From assembly GCA_041855385.1 (NCBI GenBank), contig JBHAEC010000036.1:1-27621 (forward strand): a stretch of 27,621 nt of DNA, given 5' to 3'. Shown here piece after piece: positions 14,991 to 22,877 of this stretch (position 1 is the first letter of the stretch; the number at the start of each line of letters is the position of its first letter). The notes under the pieces are model-generated. The model ran no database searches and was not told the origin of the DNA. It saw only the letters and a program-made list of their open reading frames with translations. The position numbers and the translations under genes were made by a program. Source of the DNA: JBHAEC01 sp041855385 (lineage in GTDB: Bacteria > Bacillota > Negativicutes > Veillonellales > Veillonellaceae).

Positions 14991-16343
14991 TTACTCAATA
15001 AGGCCTTGCTCATTACCGATACAGTCCCCAATCATTTTGCAAATGCGGTTTAATTGTTCCTGATCGGGGCCTTCTGCCATAACCCGAATTAGCGGTTCCG
15101 TACCGGAAGCGCGCACTAAAATTCGCCCTTCTTCTCCCAATTCCTCTTCACCTGCATCAATAGCTGCTTTAATTAGGACATTTTCTTCCCAACCGATTTT
15201 AGTTTGCACCTGTACATTAAGAAGTAATTGCGGATATCTGGTCATGAGCGATGCCATCTCTGATAAAGTGCTATTGCGATCTCTCACAATCGCCAATGTT
15301 TGTACAGCAGTCAGAAGGCCGTCTCCTGTTGTATTGTAATCAAGAAAAATAACATGTCCGGATTGTTCGCCTCCGATAGAGTAGTTACTTTCCTTCATAC
15401 GCTCCAACACATAGCGATCCCCCACAGCAGTACAGCATGTTTCCATACCCAGCTCCTTTGCCGCTTTATGAAACCCGATGTTACTCATAACAGTTGCCAC
15501 AATCATATTATCTCTCAACTTATGTTGTTCCTTTAAATGAAGGGCACAGAGAAGCATAATCTGATCTCCGTCCAGCGCTTCCCCTGTTTCATCTACCAAA
15601 AGGCATCGATCTGCATCACCGTCATTGGCAATCCCCACATGAGCACCTGTTTCTTTTACCAGTTTTTGTAAGCCTTCCAAGTGAGTAGATCCACATTCTT
15701 CGTTAATATTTACTCCATTGGGATCTACTCCCATTGTTATAACTTCGGCGCCCAGTCGTCTCAAGATTGCCGGCCCCACTTCATAAGCGGCACCGTTTGC
15801 GCCGTCATAGGCAATCTTCATCCCCGAAAAGTTACCTTCTACAGTAGAGCAGATAAAATTTATGTACTCTCCGGCAAGTTGATCATTATAAACTACGGTT
15901 CCCACATCTTTGCCCGTCGGTCTTGGAAGTTCGTCATTGGCACTGGCACGAAGCAATTCTTCCAGTTCATCCTCTACCGCATCAGGCAGTTTAAATCCTT
16001 GTCCATCAAAAAACTTAATACCATTGTCGCTAAATTTATTGTGAGAAGCGGAAATAACCACTCCCGCGTCCCATTGATACTTTCTCACCAAATACGCCAC
16101 TGCGGGAGTGGGAACTATACCGGCAATTACCACATCTCCGCCGACAGAACAAATTCCTGCTGCCAGTGCATTTTCCAGCATACTCCCGGAAATCCGAGTA
16201 TCTCGTCCGATAAGAAAAGTAGGTCGTTTTTTCGTTCTTCCGAAATAAGCGGCTGCCACCCTTCCCAGGTGATAAGCTATATCAGGGGTTAACCCTTCAT
16301 TTACGGCTCCACGCACTCCGTCAGTACCGAATAATCTTGTCAT
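14991..16343 (-). CDS. glmM: Phosphoglucosamine mutase
   Basis: GlmM converts glucosamine-6-P to glucosamine-1-P, the substrate of GlmU for UDP-GlcNAc. The 450-residue protein runs from ATG 16343, behind GGAGGAGA; an upstream extension exists but overlaps the preceding gene and has no site. It opens with TRLFGTDGVRG and carries the phosphoserine loop VVISASHNKFSDNG, with Ser100 as the phosphorylated residue. The metal loop is ANDGDADRC, the sugar loop GGEQSGH and the phosphate-binding loop RASGTEPLIRVMAEG. The start lies one base after the FAD-oxidoreductase stop, so the two are co-transcribed. In Firmicutes GlmM binds and inhibits CdaA, encoded three genes upstream. Confidence 0.98.
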   Translation of the reverse strand: MTRLFGTDGVRGAVNEGLTPDIAYHLGRVAAAYFGRTKKRPTFLIGRDTRISGSMLENALAAGICSVGGDVVIAGIVPTPAVAYLVRKYQWDAGVVISASHNKFSDNGIKFFDGQGFKLPDAVEDELEELLRASANDELPRPTGKDVGTVVYNDQLAGEYINFICSTVEGNFSGMKIAYDGANGAAYEVGPAILRRLGAEVITMGVDPNGVNINEECGSTHLEGLQKLVKETGAHVGIANDGDADRCLLVDETGEALDGDQIMLLCALHLKEQHKLRDNMIVATVMSNIGFHKAAKELGMETCCTAVGDRYVLERMKESNYSIGGEQSGHVIFLDYNTTGDGLLTAVQTLAIVRDRNSTLSEMASLMTRYPQLLLNVQVQTKIGWEENVLIKAAIDAGEEELGEEGRILVRASGTEPLIRVMAEGPDQEQLNRICKMIGDCIGNEQGLIE

Positions 16344-16344
16344 T

Positions 16345-17955
16345 TTATTCTCCTCCATTTGCACTCTCTTTTGGCGCAACCATTTCCATCAAGGCAATCG
16401 CCGTTTCTGCACCATCAAGAGCTGCGCTCATAATTCCTCCGGCATAGCCTGCCCCCTCTCCCATAGGGAACAATCCCAAAACAGCCACGCTCTGCCGATC
16501 TTTGTTTCTCGTTATACGCAACGGAGCGGACGTCCTGGTTTCTACACCAGTCATACACACCTGTTTATCATCAAACCCCTTTATTCTCTGCCCGAAATAA
16601 GGCAAGGCACGTTCAAGCACCTCTGTTACGAAACCGGGTAAGCAAGTATGTAGGTCTGCCTCTACAACTCCCGGCTGGTAGCTATGCAACCCAAGCTTCA
16701 CCGTTTCCCCTGGGAATAGAAAACTCCCTACCGATTGAATCGGCGCCTTATAGGTTTTTCCCCCTGCTAAAAACGCCGCATGTTCCCATTTTCTTTGAAA
16801 AGCCACTCCGTCCAGCGGATGATATCCATAATCTTCAGGTCCCACCGTAACCACGATAGCACTGTTTGCAATACCGCTGTCTCTTGCATAAAGGCTCATC
16901 CCATTGGTAACCACCTGTTCCTCTTCGGAAGTGCCCGCAACTACCAGTCCTCCCGGGCACATACAAAAGCTGTAGGCAGAACGACTTGTTACACTGTCAT
17001 GATATACCAAGGAATATTCCGCTGCACCGAGATCCAAGTCCTCATACCCTTCTCCATATTGATTTTCGTTGATAACATGTTGATCATGCTCAATACGAAC
17101 TCCAATAGCAAAAGGCTTTGCCTCCATAGCAACCTGACGTTCAAAAAGCATCTCATACGTGTCTCTTGCACTATGTCCAATCCCCATGAGAACCGTCTCT
17201 GTTGGAATCCGTTCCTCTCCGTTTACTATCACCGCTTGCACTCTTCCGTCAACAATTTCCAAGTCGGTTACCTGAGCGTTAAAACGAATTTCTCCACCCC
17301 AGTCAGAAACTTGCCGGCGCAAATTTTTCACCATTTTTCGAAGTTTGTCCGTTCCCACGTGAGGTTTATGCTTATACAGAATTTCTTCCGGTGCTCCAAA
17401 CTGAACAAAATACTTGGCAATTTCATGAAGCCGCGGGTGTGTCACACGGGTTGTCAGTTTTCCATCGGAAAAAGTCCCTGCACCACCTTCGCCAAACTGG
17501 ACATTAGAGTTTCTCTTATATATGCCTTTCGTCCAAAACTCTGCCACATCCGCTGTACGCGTGTCTACATCAAATCCCCGTTCCAATACAAGGGGCTGAT
17601 AGCCTTCCTTAGCCAGATATAATGCGGCCAACATACCAGCCGGCCCAAATCCGACAACCACCGGTCTATATTTCAAGGCCCTGGTTCCCTTTTTTATAGG
17701 TGCCGGCTCTTCAGGCCGAAGCAGTGCAATATTCCGTTCTCTCTCCAGTTGTTTTGCGACTTTTACCTCATCCTTAACCCGCAGAAACAGTGTATAAACG
17801 AAATAAATATTAGGTTTTTTTCGTGCATCCACCGCTTTTCGCGCCACAAATATTTCTTTTATTTTCCCTCTTAAGAAGGGGTATTCTTTGCAAAGTACCT
17901 CCTGCAAAGATGCTTTATTTGTTACAGATACCTTAAGATTAATTACGCGTAGCAT
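16345..17955 (-). CDS. NAD(P)/FAD-dependent oxidoreductase (COG2509-like)
   Basis: A 536-residue flavoprotein of an uncharacterised FAD-dependent dehydrogenase family. The first 95 residues form a basic N-terminal domain with no nucleotide motif. The Rossmann dinucleotide site follows: VVVGFGPAGMLAALYLA (GFGPAG at residues 102-107) ending in LVLERG. A second characteristic block is FGEGGAGTFSDGKLTTRV, and a C-terminal FAD-contact motif is GLFPMGEGAGYAGGIMSAALDG. I start at ATG 17955, preceded by AGGGGGA. It overlaps the cdaR end by 17 bp and abuts glmM, so it is an integral member of this operon. Substrate unknown. Confidence 0.88.
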   Translation of the reverse strand: MLRVINLKVSVTNKASLQEVLCKEYPFLRGKIKEIFVARKAVDARKKPNIYFVYTLFLRVKDEVKVAKQLERERNIALLRPEEPAPIKKGTRALKYRPVVVGFGPAGMLAALYLAKEGYQPLVLERGFDVDTRTADVAEFWTKGIYKRNSNVQFGEGGAGTFSDGKLTTRVTHPRLHEIAKYFVQFGAPEEILYKHKPHVGTDKLRKMVKNLRRQVSDWGGEIRFNAQVTDLEIVDGRVQAVIVNGEERIPTETVLMGIGHSARDTYEMLFERQVAMEAKPFAIGVRIEHDQHVINENQYGEGYEDLDLGAAEYSLVYHDSVTSRSAYSFCMCPGGLVVAGTSEEEQVVTNGMSLYARDSGIANSAIVVTVGPEDYGYHPLDGVAFQRKWEHAAFLAGGKTYKAPIQSVGSFLFPGETVKLGLHSYQPGVVEADLHTCLPGFVTEVLERALPYFGQRIKGFDDKQVCMTGVETRTSAPLRITRNKDRQSVAVLGLFPMGEGAGYAGGIMSAALDGAETAIALMEMVAPKESANGGE

Positions 17956-18880
17956 TTTGTCCCCCTGCAGAAGGCACAATTTCAACAGTAACCCTTACTG
18001 CCGGCACTTCATATACCACGCCTTGCACAAGCTGTAAATTGTAATCTCCTATAACTGTCGTATTCGCAGCCTCTACAGAAATCGGAACCGTCTTTATTGC
18101 TGTCAGTCCCTGAACTGCCTGCTCCAACCCCGATACCTTTATTTCCTTTGGCTCAACCTCTATTTTCCCCACCACAAAACCGGCCTGTGGATTCCCTATG
18201 ATTTCGGGGACAATTCCCGCAGACTTCTCTAGATTATTCCGCTCCAGTTGTACTTCGACCTGCCCCTGGAGCACTGATAAGGAAAGATTTTGCAACTCTC
18301 TTCCGTTTCCGTCTACCACGGATAAGGCGGATGTAGCCGTAAATGATTCTTTTTTATCCCCCACCTGAGCAGAAACCATAGCCTTCCTTGCTTGATCTAC
18401 AATGCGCTTTGCCCCTGTGACGGTAATCGTTTGCGGACTGACTTTTACTTCCTTAATCAACATATCTTTAGCTACCTGTCCCGTTGATTTAAACTCAACC
18501 GGGATCTCTCGGGTAGCGTACTCATCTATAATAATATCCGCCAAATTCGGCGTCATATTATCGACATAAATAGAGCTGGGAGGAATAAACTTGATCTCCA
18601 CCTGTTGCTGTCCGGGTTTTAATCCCTGCAAATCCAGTACCGCCTTCATCGTCGACTCATTAAGGGCAAGCAGTGAATTTCTTGGCCCCCTTAAGCGAAC
18701 ACGTACTTCTTCAGGAACGTTCTCTACCAAGTATTCCGTATGCAAATTTTGCACTGCCACCGGAATTTTATAGGTTACCTCCGTAACGGGATTTTCTTCA
18801 TTGATGATATATACCCACAAACAAATAGCCGCCACGAGAGACAAAATCTTTGCAGTTATATTATTTCTCCAATTAAGCAT
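17939..18880 (-). CDS. cdaR: CdaR-like YbbR-domain protein, regulator of diadenylate cyclase
   Basis: A 313-residue single-pass protein: N-terminal helix (KILSLVAAICLWVYII, about residues 11-26), then an extracytoplasmic part made of three to four YbbR repeats. Each repeat has the pattern of a hydrophobic strand followed by VRLRGPRNSL-like, ITVTGAKRIVDQ-like or IKVSGLEQAVQG-like turns. I favour ATG 18880; a GTG at 18889 would add three residues and cannot be excluded. Its start lies inside the end of cdaA (8-bp overlap), which implies coupling. CdaR modulates CdaA in other Firmicutes. Sequence is poorly conserved, so the call rests on repeat type and position. Confidence 0.88.
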   Translation of the reverse strand: MLNWRNNITAKILSLVAAICLWVYIINEENPVTEVTYKIPVAVQNLHTEYLVENVPEEVRVRLRGPRNSLLALNESTMKAVLDLQGLKPGQQQVEIKFIPPSSIYVDNMTPNLADIIIDEYATREIPVEFKSTGQVAKDMLIKEVKVSPQTITVTGAKRIVDQARKAMVSAQVGDKKESFTATSALSVVDGNGRELQNLSLSVLQGQVEVQLERNNLEKSAGIVPEIIGNPQAGFVVGKIEVEPKEIKVSGLEQAVQGLTAIKTVPISVEAANTTVIGDYNLQLVQGVVYEVPAVRVTVEIVPSAGGQNATRN

Positions 18881-19694
18881 TTCCGCCACCCCATTTCCAG
18901 AAGCTCGATAGGGCAGTCTTTGGCTTTACAACCAGTGCCAAAAGGGACTCCTTTAGTTTCTCTTCCGGCATATGGCGATAAATATGGCCTCCGTAAGCAT
19001 AGGAGATTTTTCCCGTCTCCTCACTAACCACCAATACAACTGCATCCGCCTGCTCACTAAGCCCTATAGCCGCCCTATGCCTCGTTCCCAGCTCAGTGCT
19101 CAGGGTAGTATCCGATGTAAGGGGCAACAGACACCCTGCCGCCATAACACGATTTTCACGTATAATCACTGCACCGTCATGTAATGGCGTATTGGGAACG
19201 AAGATATTTGTCAGCAGCTCACGAGACACTTTACCCTCAATCGCAATACCCGTATCAATAAAATCTCCTAGTCCCACTTCTCTTTCCACAACAATAAGAG
19301 CGCCGATTCTATCACGAGACATGGCCCTGGCCGAAGCAATAATCTCATCCACCGTGGATTCCAACTCAGCTTCACTAAAGTCGGACGCCTTTCTGAAGAT
19401 TTTCCCGCGTCCCAATTGCTCAAGGGCACGGCGAAGTTCCGGTTGAAATACAACGGGCAATGCAACCATAATAATTGTCATACTTTGTTGCAACAGCCAA
19501 TTCACCACATGCAAATTTAAAAAACGGCTCAACACCGTTATTAAAGCCAGCACAACCAAACCCTTCAATAGGGCTACGGCGCGAGTATCTTTTATAAGTT
19601 TGTATAAATAATATAAAATGCAGGCTACCAATAAGATATCCACTATATCCAGCAGGCGGAAAGTATCTATTATCCCCTGTATCTGAAACATCAT
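18873..19694 (-). CDS. cdaA: Diadenylate cyclase CdaA
   Basis: CdaA condenses two ATP to cyclic di-AMP, the second messenger that controls potassium, osmolyte and wall homeostasis. The 273-residue protein has three N-terminal membrane helices (about residues 18-33, 40-56 and 70-84), a short coiled linker and a DAC domain. The catalytic motifs are intact: LHDGAVII (Asp173-Gly-Ala175) and TRHRAAIG (Arg205-His-Arg207). The start has AGGAG upstream; Met1 and Met2 are both possible. It heads the operon cdaA-cdaR-FAD oxidoreductase-glmM. No c-di-AMP phosphodiesterase is in the window. Confidence 0.97.
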   Translation of the reverse strand: MMFQIQGIIDTFRLLDIVDILLVACILYYLYKLIKDTRAVALLKGLVVLALITVLSRFLNLHVVNWLLQQSMTIIMVALPVVFQPELRRALEQLGRGKIFRKASDFSEAELESTVDEIIASARAMSRDRIGALIVVEREVGLGDFIDTGIAIEGKVSRELLTNIFVPNTPLHDGAVIIRENRVMAAGCLLPLTSDTTLSTELGTRHRAAIGLSEQADAVVLVVSEETGKISYAYGGHIYRHMPEEKLKESLLALVVKPKTALSSFWKWGGGNA

Positions 19695-19792
19695 AAATTT
19701 TTTCTCCTACACAAACACGCAAATATCAACCATATACTATTTTTCATTTTACCTTATTTTAAAGAGCCTGTAAAACAAAAAAGGCATAAAAA

Positions 19793-19817
19793 GGGGGCCT
19801 TCATTACGAAGTCCCCC
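19793..19817 (-). terminator. Terminator after yqeB
   Basis: A 10-position stem with one mismatch (GGGGGCCTTC at 19793-19802 with GAAGTCCCCC at 19808-19817) and a 5-nt loop. On the minus strand it is followed by TTTTTATGCC. It is about 95 bp after the yqeB stop and isolates cdaA from it. Confidence 0.88.
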
Positions 19818-19912
19818 TCTTTTATCTCGCTGACTTTTCAGGTCCGTACATCCGTGATATCTATATAAAGCAAAAGCTTTTTCTCCACCTTGCGGCTATC
19901 CAAATTTAACGT

Positions 19913-20707
19913 CTACGCAAAAGGTTCTCTCCATGCCAATATGGCCTCCATTACTCCACCTCCTACAGAAAGAGCTCTATCGGATATGGAAAAACAGTGC
20001 CCCTCTTCACATCGTGCATCAATATCGGCAATCTTACATCCTTCCGCCACCATTAGTCCGGAAGCAAGAATCCCCCTTAGCCGCCCTGATATTTTTGCTA
20101 TTACCGGTCTTTTTTCCACCTGTCCGATACACTCACCTTTTTGTACCTCTTCTCCGATATGCCGTTTTGCCGTAAACAATCCGCTGCAGGGAGCATATAT
20201 GATTCGCTCTTTCGTAATCCCTCCAAACTCGTTCTGTATTCCCCTATCCGAAATAGCCGTACCCTCATAAACAAGGCGCCCCAAATAGTGGCCTCTCATA
20301 ATTTCTACCACCACATCTACGTCTTTTCCTGCTGAAAATCCGGAGCCAAGGGCAATAACCAAAGGCGCATCTTCAGCAGTTGTTCCCAAGTTTTTTCCGG
20401 CCATAACAGCATCTACGACTATGTCCGGTTTAACTATTTCCAGCACTGTTTTATAAGGCTCCGTCACCACCGGAATGTCTCCCTCTTCCAGAACCTGCCC
20501 GATTTCGTTCAGAGGAACATAACGGCTTACAAAACGCTCTAAAATCATCGTTCCGATATGAACAGCATTGCCGTAACTTACTTCTCGACGAATCATAGTG
20601 GGGATAGCACTCTCATTCACCACTACGGGGAATCCTGCACGTCGCAATCTATATATAACACCGGAGGCTATATCTCCTCCTCCGCGAATGAGTATGATCG
20701 GTTTCAT
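19913..20707 (-). CDS. yqeB: Selenium-dependent molybdenum hydroxylase system protein YqeB
   Basis: A 264-residue protein. It has an N-terminal nucleotide-binding-like strand-loop (IILIRGGGDIASGVIYRL, residues 4-21) and the family block VNESAIPTMIRREVSYGNAVH. The C-terminal part is biotinyl/lipoyl-like (APCSGLFTAKRHIGEEVQKG), ending in SVGGGVMEAIL. This architecture is that of the YqeB/EF2563 family, which occurs with selenium-dependent molybdenum hydroxylases and is thought to act in cofactor maturation or selenium insertion. The exact reaction is not established. AGGAG precedes the start. It lies 40 bp after yqeC and forms a two-gene unit with it. Confidence 0.88.
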   Translation of the reverse strand: MKPIILIRGGGDIASGVIYRLRRAGFPVVVNESAIPTMIRREVSYGNAVHIGTMILERFVSRYVPLNEIGQVLEEGDIPVVTEPYKTVLEIVKPDIVVDAVMAGKNLGTTAEDAPLVIALGSGFSAGKDVDVVVEIMRGHYLGRLVYEGTAISDRGIQNEFGGITKERIIYAPCSGLFTAKRHIGEEVQKGECIGQVEKRPVIAKISGRLRGILASGLMVAEGCKIADIDARCEEGHCFSISDRALSVGGGVMEAILAWREPFA

Positions 20708-20747
20708 TTTTATCTCCTATTTTTTCTATGTATTCAGCCCTCAATTC

Positions 20748-21500
20748 CTACGCCCATGTTAAGATTTGTCTTATTTCACAACTTTCCTGATGCCCATCAG
20801 CCAAAATAATTTTATCAATGTATTTTCCTTGTAGGGCATCTAAAAATGCGTCAATTGTTCTGTGCGACACCGTATCATAACCGGTACAAAATACAACCCT
20901 CTCTCCGCGACTATATTGGAAGAGTCCTCGCGAATGCGTAACAAGCTTTGCCAGCATAGATGAAGTAATGATTGCCCCCTCAGGTCTTTCAAGGAGCGAT
21001 TCTAGCAAATCTACATTATGAATATGAGTAGCGGATATAGGTTTTCCCAACACCTGTAGATTGATAACTCCAATCGTCATATTGGTGAACCAAGGAATTA
21101 CCGGTTCTCTCTCTTTTGGGGCTTTCAGCCACTTTTCACGCGCTCCATCCGCCTCCACTAAAATTTGCCAATGCGGATACACCCTATGAATATCATCAAT
21201 ATATTCCGGAAGGAGCCCTATCGCTTTTTCTCTGTCCATTCCGGAAATCCAAGAAGCTTGCCCCTGCTCCAAAATTCGTTTTTCACAATGCCTTATTGCC
21301 TCGTTAAAATCCTCACCTATATAGGGATTCCACTTCTCCATCTGCTTGGCATACATTTCTGTCGTCGTAGTAATCATCGTCGGAGTTCCCTGCAACTTGC
21401 TATACTCCGCTAATTTTTGCAGCACCGTCGATTTGCCGCCTGCACCGACAATCGCCGTAATTCCCGGTTTAATCAAGAGCTTCCATCGTTTCTCTTGCAT
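20748..21500 (-). CDS. yqeC: Selenium-dependent hydroxylase accessory protein YqeC
   Basis: A 250-residue P-loop protein. The nucleotide-binding motif is GAGGKST (residues 18-24), followed by TTTTEM (about 44-49), an ILVEADGAREKWLKAP block (about 113-128) with the metal-type Asp, and PVIPWFTN. These are the marks of the YqeC family, associated with selenium-containing molybdenum hydroxylases. An AAAGGAG lies eight bases before ATG. It is the first gene of the yqeC-yqeB unit, with a long structured leader upstream. No hydroxylase subunit, selD or molybdopterin gene is in view, so the client enzyme must be elsewhere. Confidence 0.88.
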   Translation of the reverse strand: MQEKRWKLLIKPGITAIVGAGGKSTVLQKLAEYSKLQGTPTMITTTTEMYAKQMEKWNPYIGEDFNEAIRHCEKRILEQGQASWISGMDREKAIGLLPEYIDDIHRVYPHWQILVEADGAREKWLKAPKEREPVIPWFTNMTIGVINLQVLGKPISATHIHNVDLLESLLERPEGAIITSSMLAKLVTHSRGLFQYSRGERVVFCTGYDTVSHRTIDAFLDALQGKYIDKIILADGHQESCEIRQILTWA

Positions 21501-21551
21501 GGCCTAACTCCTTTCTCATATGCCGCCATTCCTATTGCATTCACACGCGAT

Positions 21552-21689
21552 CATAGTAATACTAAACGGTATTGCTATGCATTTTTCTGTCTCATATTGT
21601 TTCTCCGCAAGATGGTAAAATACCTTCTTGGAAATAAGTGGCAAGTCCCTGCTCTATGAATCCATGAACAAGGCATCCACTTACCACTT
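21552..21689 (-). promoter_or_regulatory. Three tandem hairpins upstream of yqeC
   Basis: Three inverted repeats lie in the untranslated region. First, 21636-21646 with 21679-21689 (10 of 11 pairs), with further pairing inside (CCT/AGG and ATG/CAT) giving one long 54-nt hairpin. Second, 21608-21617 with 21621-21630 (9 of 10 pairs, AAA loop). Third, 21552-21562 with 21569-21579 (10 of 11 pairs). Read toward yqeC they would form a structured 5' leader. None matches a riboswitch class I know, and a minus-strand promoter upstream is not convincing. Confidence 0.6.
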
Positions 21690-21704
21690 CACCGCACTCT
21701 TTCT

Positions 21705-21732
21705 TTGCATTTTTTCCGCCTTCTGCTATACT
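21705..21732 (+). promoter_or_regulatory. Promoter for queG
   Basis: -35 TTGCAT (21705-21710), a 16-bp spacer, then -10 TATACT (21727-21732) with a TGC extension (21724-21726). It predicts a leader of about 108 nt. Confidence 0.72.
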
Positions 21733-21746
21733 TATAACAATCTAAA

Positions 21747-21796
21747 GACAAGCTCCGCCCCACATAAAGTTTTTATGATATGTCCCGGAGTTTGTC
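21747..21796 (+). promoter_or_regulatory. Structured leader of queG
   Basis: An 11-bp helix (GACAAGCTCCG at 21747-21757 with CGGAGTTTGTC at 21786-21796, one G-U wobble in plus-strand RNA) encloses a second perfect 6-bp hairpin (CATAAA at 21763-21768 with TTTATG at 21772-21777). The wobble pair only works in plus-strand RNA. No T run follows, so it is not a terminator. Confidence 0.6.
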
Positions 21797-21846
21797 CAAA
21801 ACGTTAACTGCATAAAATCAATATTTTTAACTATTTGAGGCTGTTC

Positions 21847-22728
21847 ATGAAAGAACGATTACTTGCTTTCTGTCAGAGCATAGGCCTGAGTGCCGTAGGT
21901 ATAGCCTCTTGGCCTCTTCCCGACACTGCTCTCACCCACTTATACGAAGAAAATCCCTGCCCCTTCACTCATAGCGAAGTGGCAGAAAGGCTCCATGGAA
22001 ACACGGCGCTAAAAAAACCGAAAAGCGCTATCGTGTGCCTTTTCCCGTATTACGCGGAGTCCAAAGGCCCCATTAATTTGGCTCGATATACATGGGGAAT
22101 GGATTATCATTTGGTTGTCCCGCTCTATTTAGAGCGCATTATTTCCTTTCTCCGGAACCAATCCTTCACAGAAGAAGAGTTTGAAATACACTGCGACACA
22201 TCTCCTTTAGCCGATCGCTATATTGCCCATTTAGCCGGACTCGGTTTTTATGGTAAAAATCATTGCCTTATTCACCCTGTTCTGGGGAGCTATTTCGTAA
22301 TCGGCACTATTCTTACATCCTTATCGCTTCCTCCATGCCGCCCGCTAGAACAATCATGTATAGGATGCAATCGCTGTATTGCTTCCTGCCCGGGGCAAGC
22401 CATCGGAGCAGGCAGATTTCTTTACAATCGCTGCAAAAGTTATTTGACACAAAAAAAGGGAGATTTAGCCTCTTGGGAGGAGAAAATTATAGCAAAATCT
22501 CCTCTAATTTTTGGTTGCGATATATGCCAAGAAGTTTGTCCCCATAACAAAAATCTTCCGGTTACCGACATAAAAGAATTTGCTGCTGTCGACCCCTTTT
22601 TAATGGTGGAAGAACTGGAGCATTTGTCCAATCGAGAGTTTGAAAAACGATTTAATCACCGAGCCTTTTCTTGGAGAGGTAAGAAAGTCCTCCTCAGGAA
22701 TGCCCACATTCTTTCAAAAAAGCCCTAG
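21847..22728 (+). CDS. queG: Epoxyqueuosine reductase, short form
   Basis: QueG reduces epoxyqueuosine to queuosine at the wobble base of tRNAs with GUN anticodons (Asn, Asp, His, Tyr), using cobalamin and two 4Fe-4S clusters. It has 293 residues from ATG 21847, set by TTGAGG six bases upstream. Visible marks are DTSPLADR, with Asp117 at the position of the catalytic Asp; GLGFYGKNHCLIHP; and two cluster motifs, Cys171/174/177/181 (CIGCNRCIASCP) plus Cys196, and Cys224/227/231 (CDICQEVCPHN). It ends soon after, without the C-terminal HEAT-like part of longer homologues such as the 379-residue E. coli protein. tRNA-Asn, a substrate, is encoded at 27490. Confidence 0.94.
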   Translation: MKERLLAFCQSIGLSAVGIASWPLPDTALTHLYEENPCPFTHSEVAERLHGNTALKKPKSAIVCLFPYYAESKGPINLARYTWGMDYHLVVPLYLERIISFLRNQSFTEEEFEIHCDTSPLADRYIAHLAGLGFYGKNHCLIHPVLGSYFVIGTILTSLSLPPCRPLEQSCIGCNRCIASCPGQAIGAGRFLYNRCKSYLTQKKGDLASWEEKIIAKSPLIFGCDICQEVCPHNKNLPVTDIKEFAAVDPFLMVEELEHLSNREFEKRFNHRAFSWRGKKVLLRNAHILSKKP

Positions 22729-22770
22729 TCGTCTCAAATACATCATCGCTTTTGTAAAATACTTCTACAA

Positions 22771-22834
22771 AAAAATATGCCTCGGTAAAAGTTAAGGGCC
22801 TTTCCCTTATACTCTACCAAGGCATTTTTATTTT
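22771..22834. terminator. Bidirectional terminator between queG and yfbR
   Basis: A long imperfect hairpin: ATGCCTCGGTA (22777-22787) pairs with TACCAAGGCAT (22815-22825), with an inner AAGGG/CCCTT stem. It ends in TTTTTATTTT on the plus strand and in ATTTTTTTG on the minus strand. It serves both convergent genes. Confidence 0.88.
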
Positions 22835-22877
22835 AACCCGCTATTAATCCTGTCTTTCTCATCTCATGCGAGAAAGC

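Noticed and set aside
15681..16292. 203-codon plus-strand open frame opposite glmM
   Set aside because: Antisense shadow of a clear GlmM gene with no ribosome site and no recognisable domain.
16780..17622. 280-codon plus-strand open frame opposite the FAD oxidoreductase gene
   Set aside because: It is antisense to a well-supported gene, has a composition unlike real proteins (many Cys/His/Ser) and has no start signal.
21601..21748. Minus-strand reading frame in the yqeC leader (about 49 codons, including GFIEQGLATYFQEG) ending in TGA, possibly selenocysteine
   Set aside because: It has no ATG or ribosome site and coincides with the palindromes, so the readable frame is probably a by-product of hairpin sequence.
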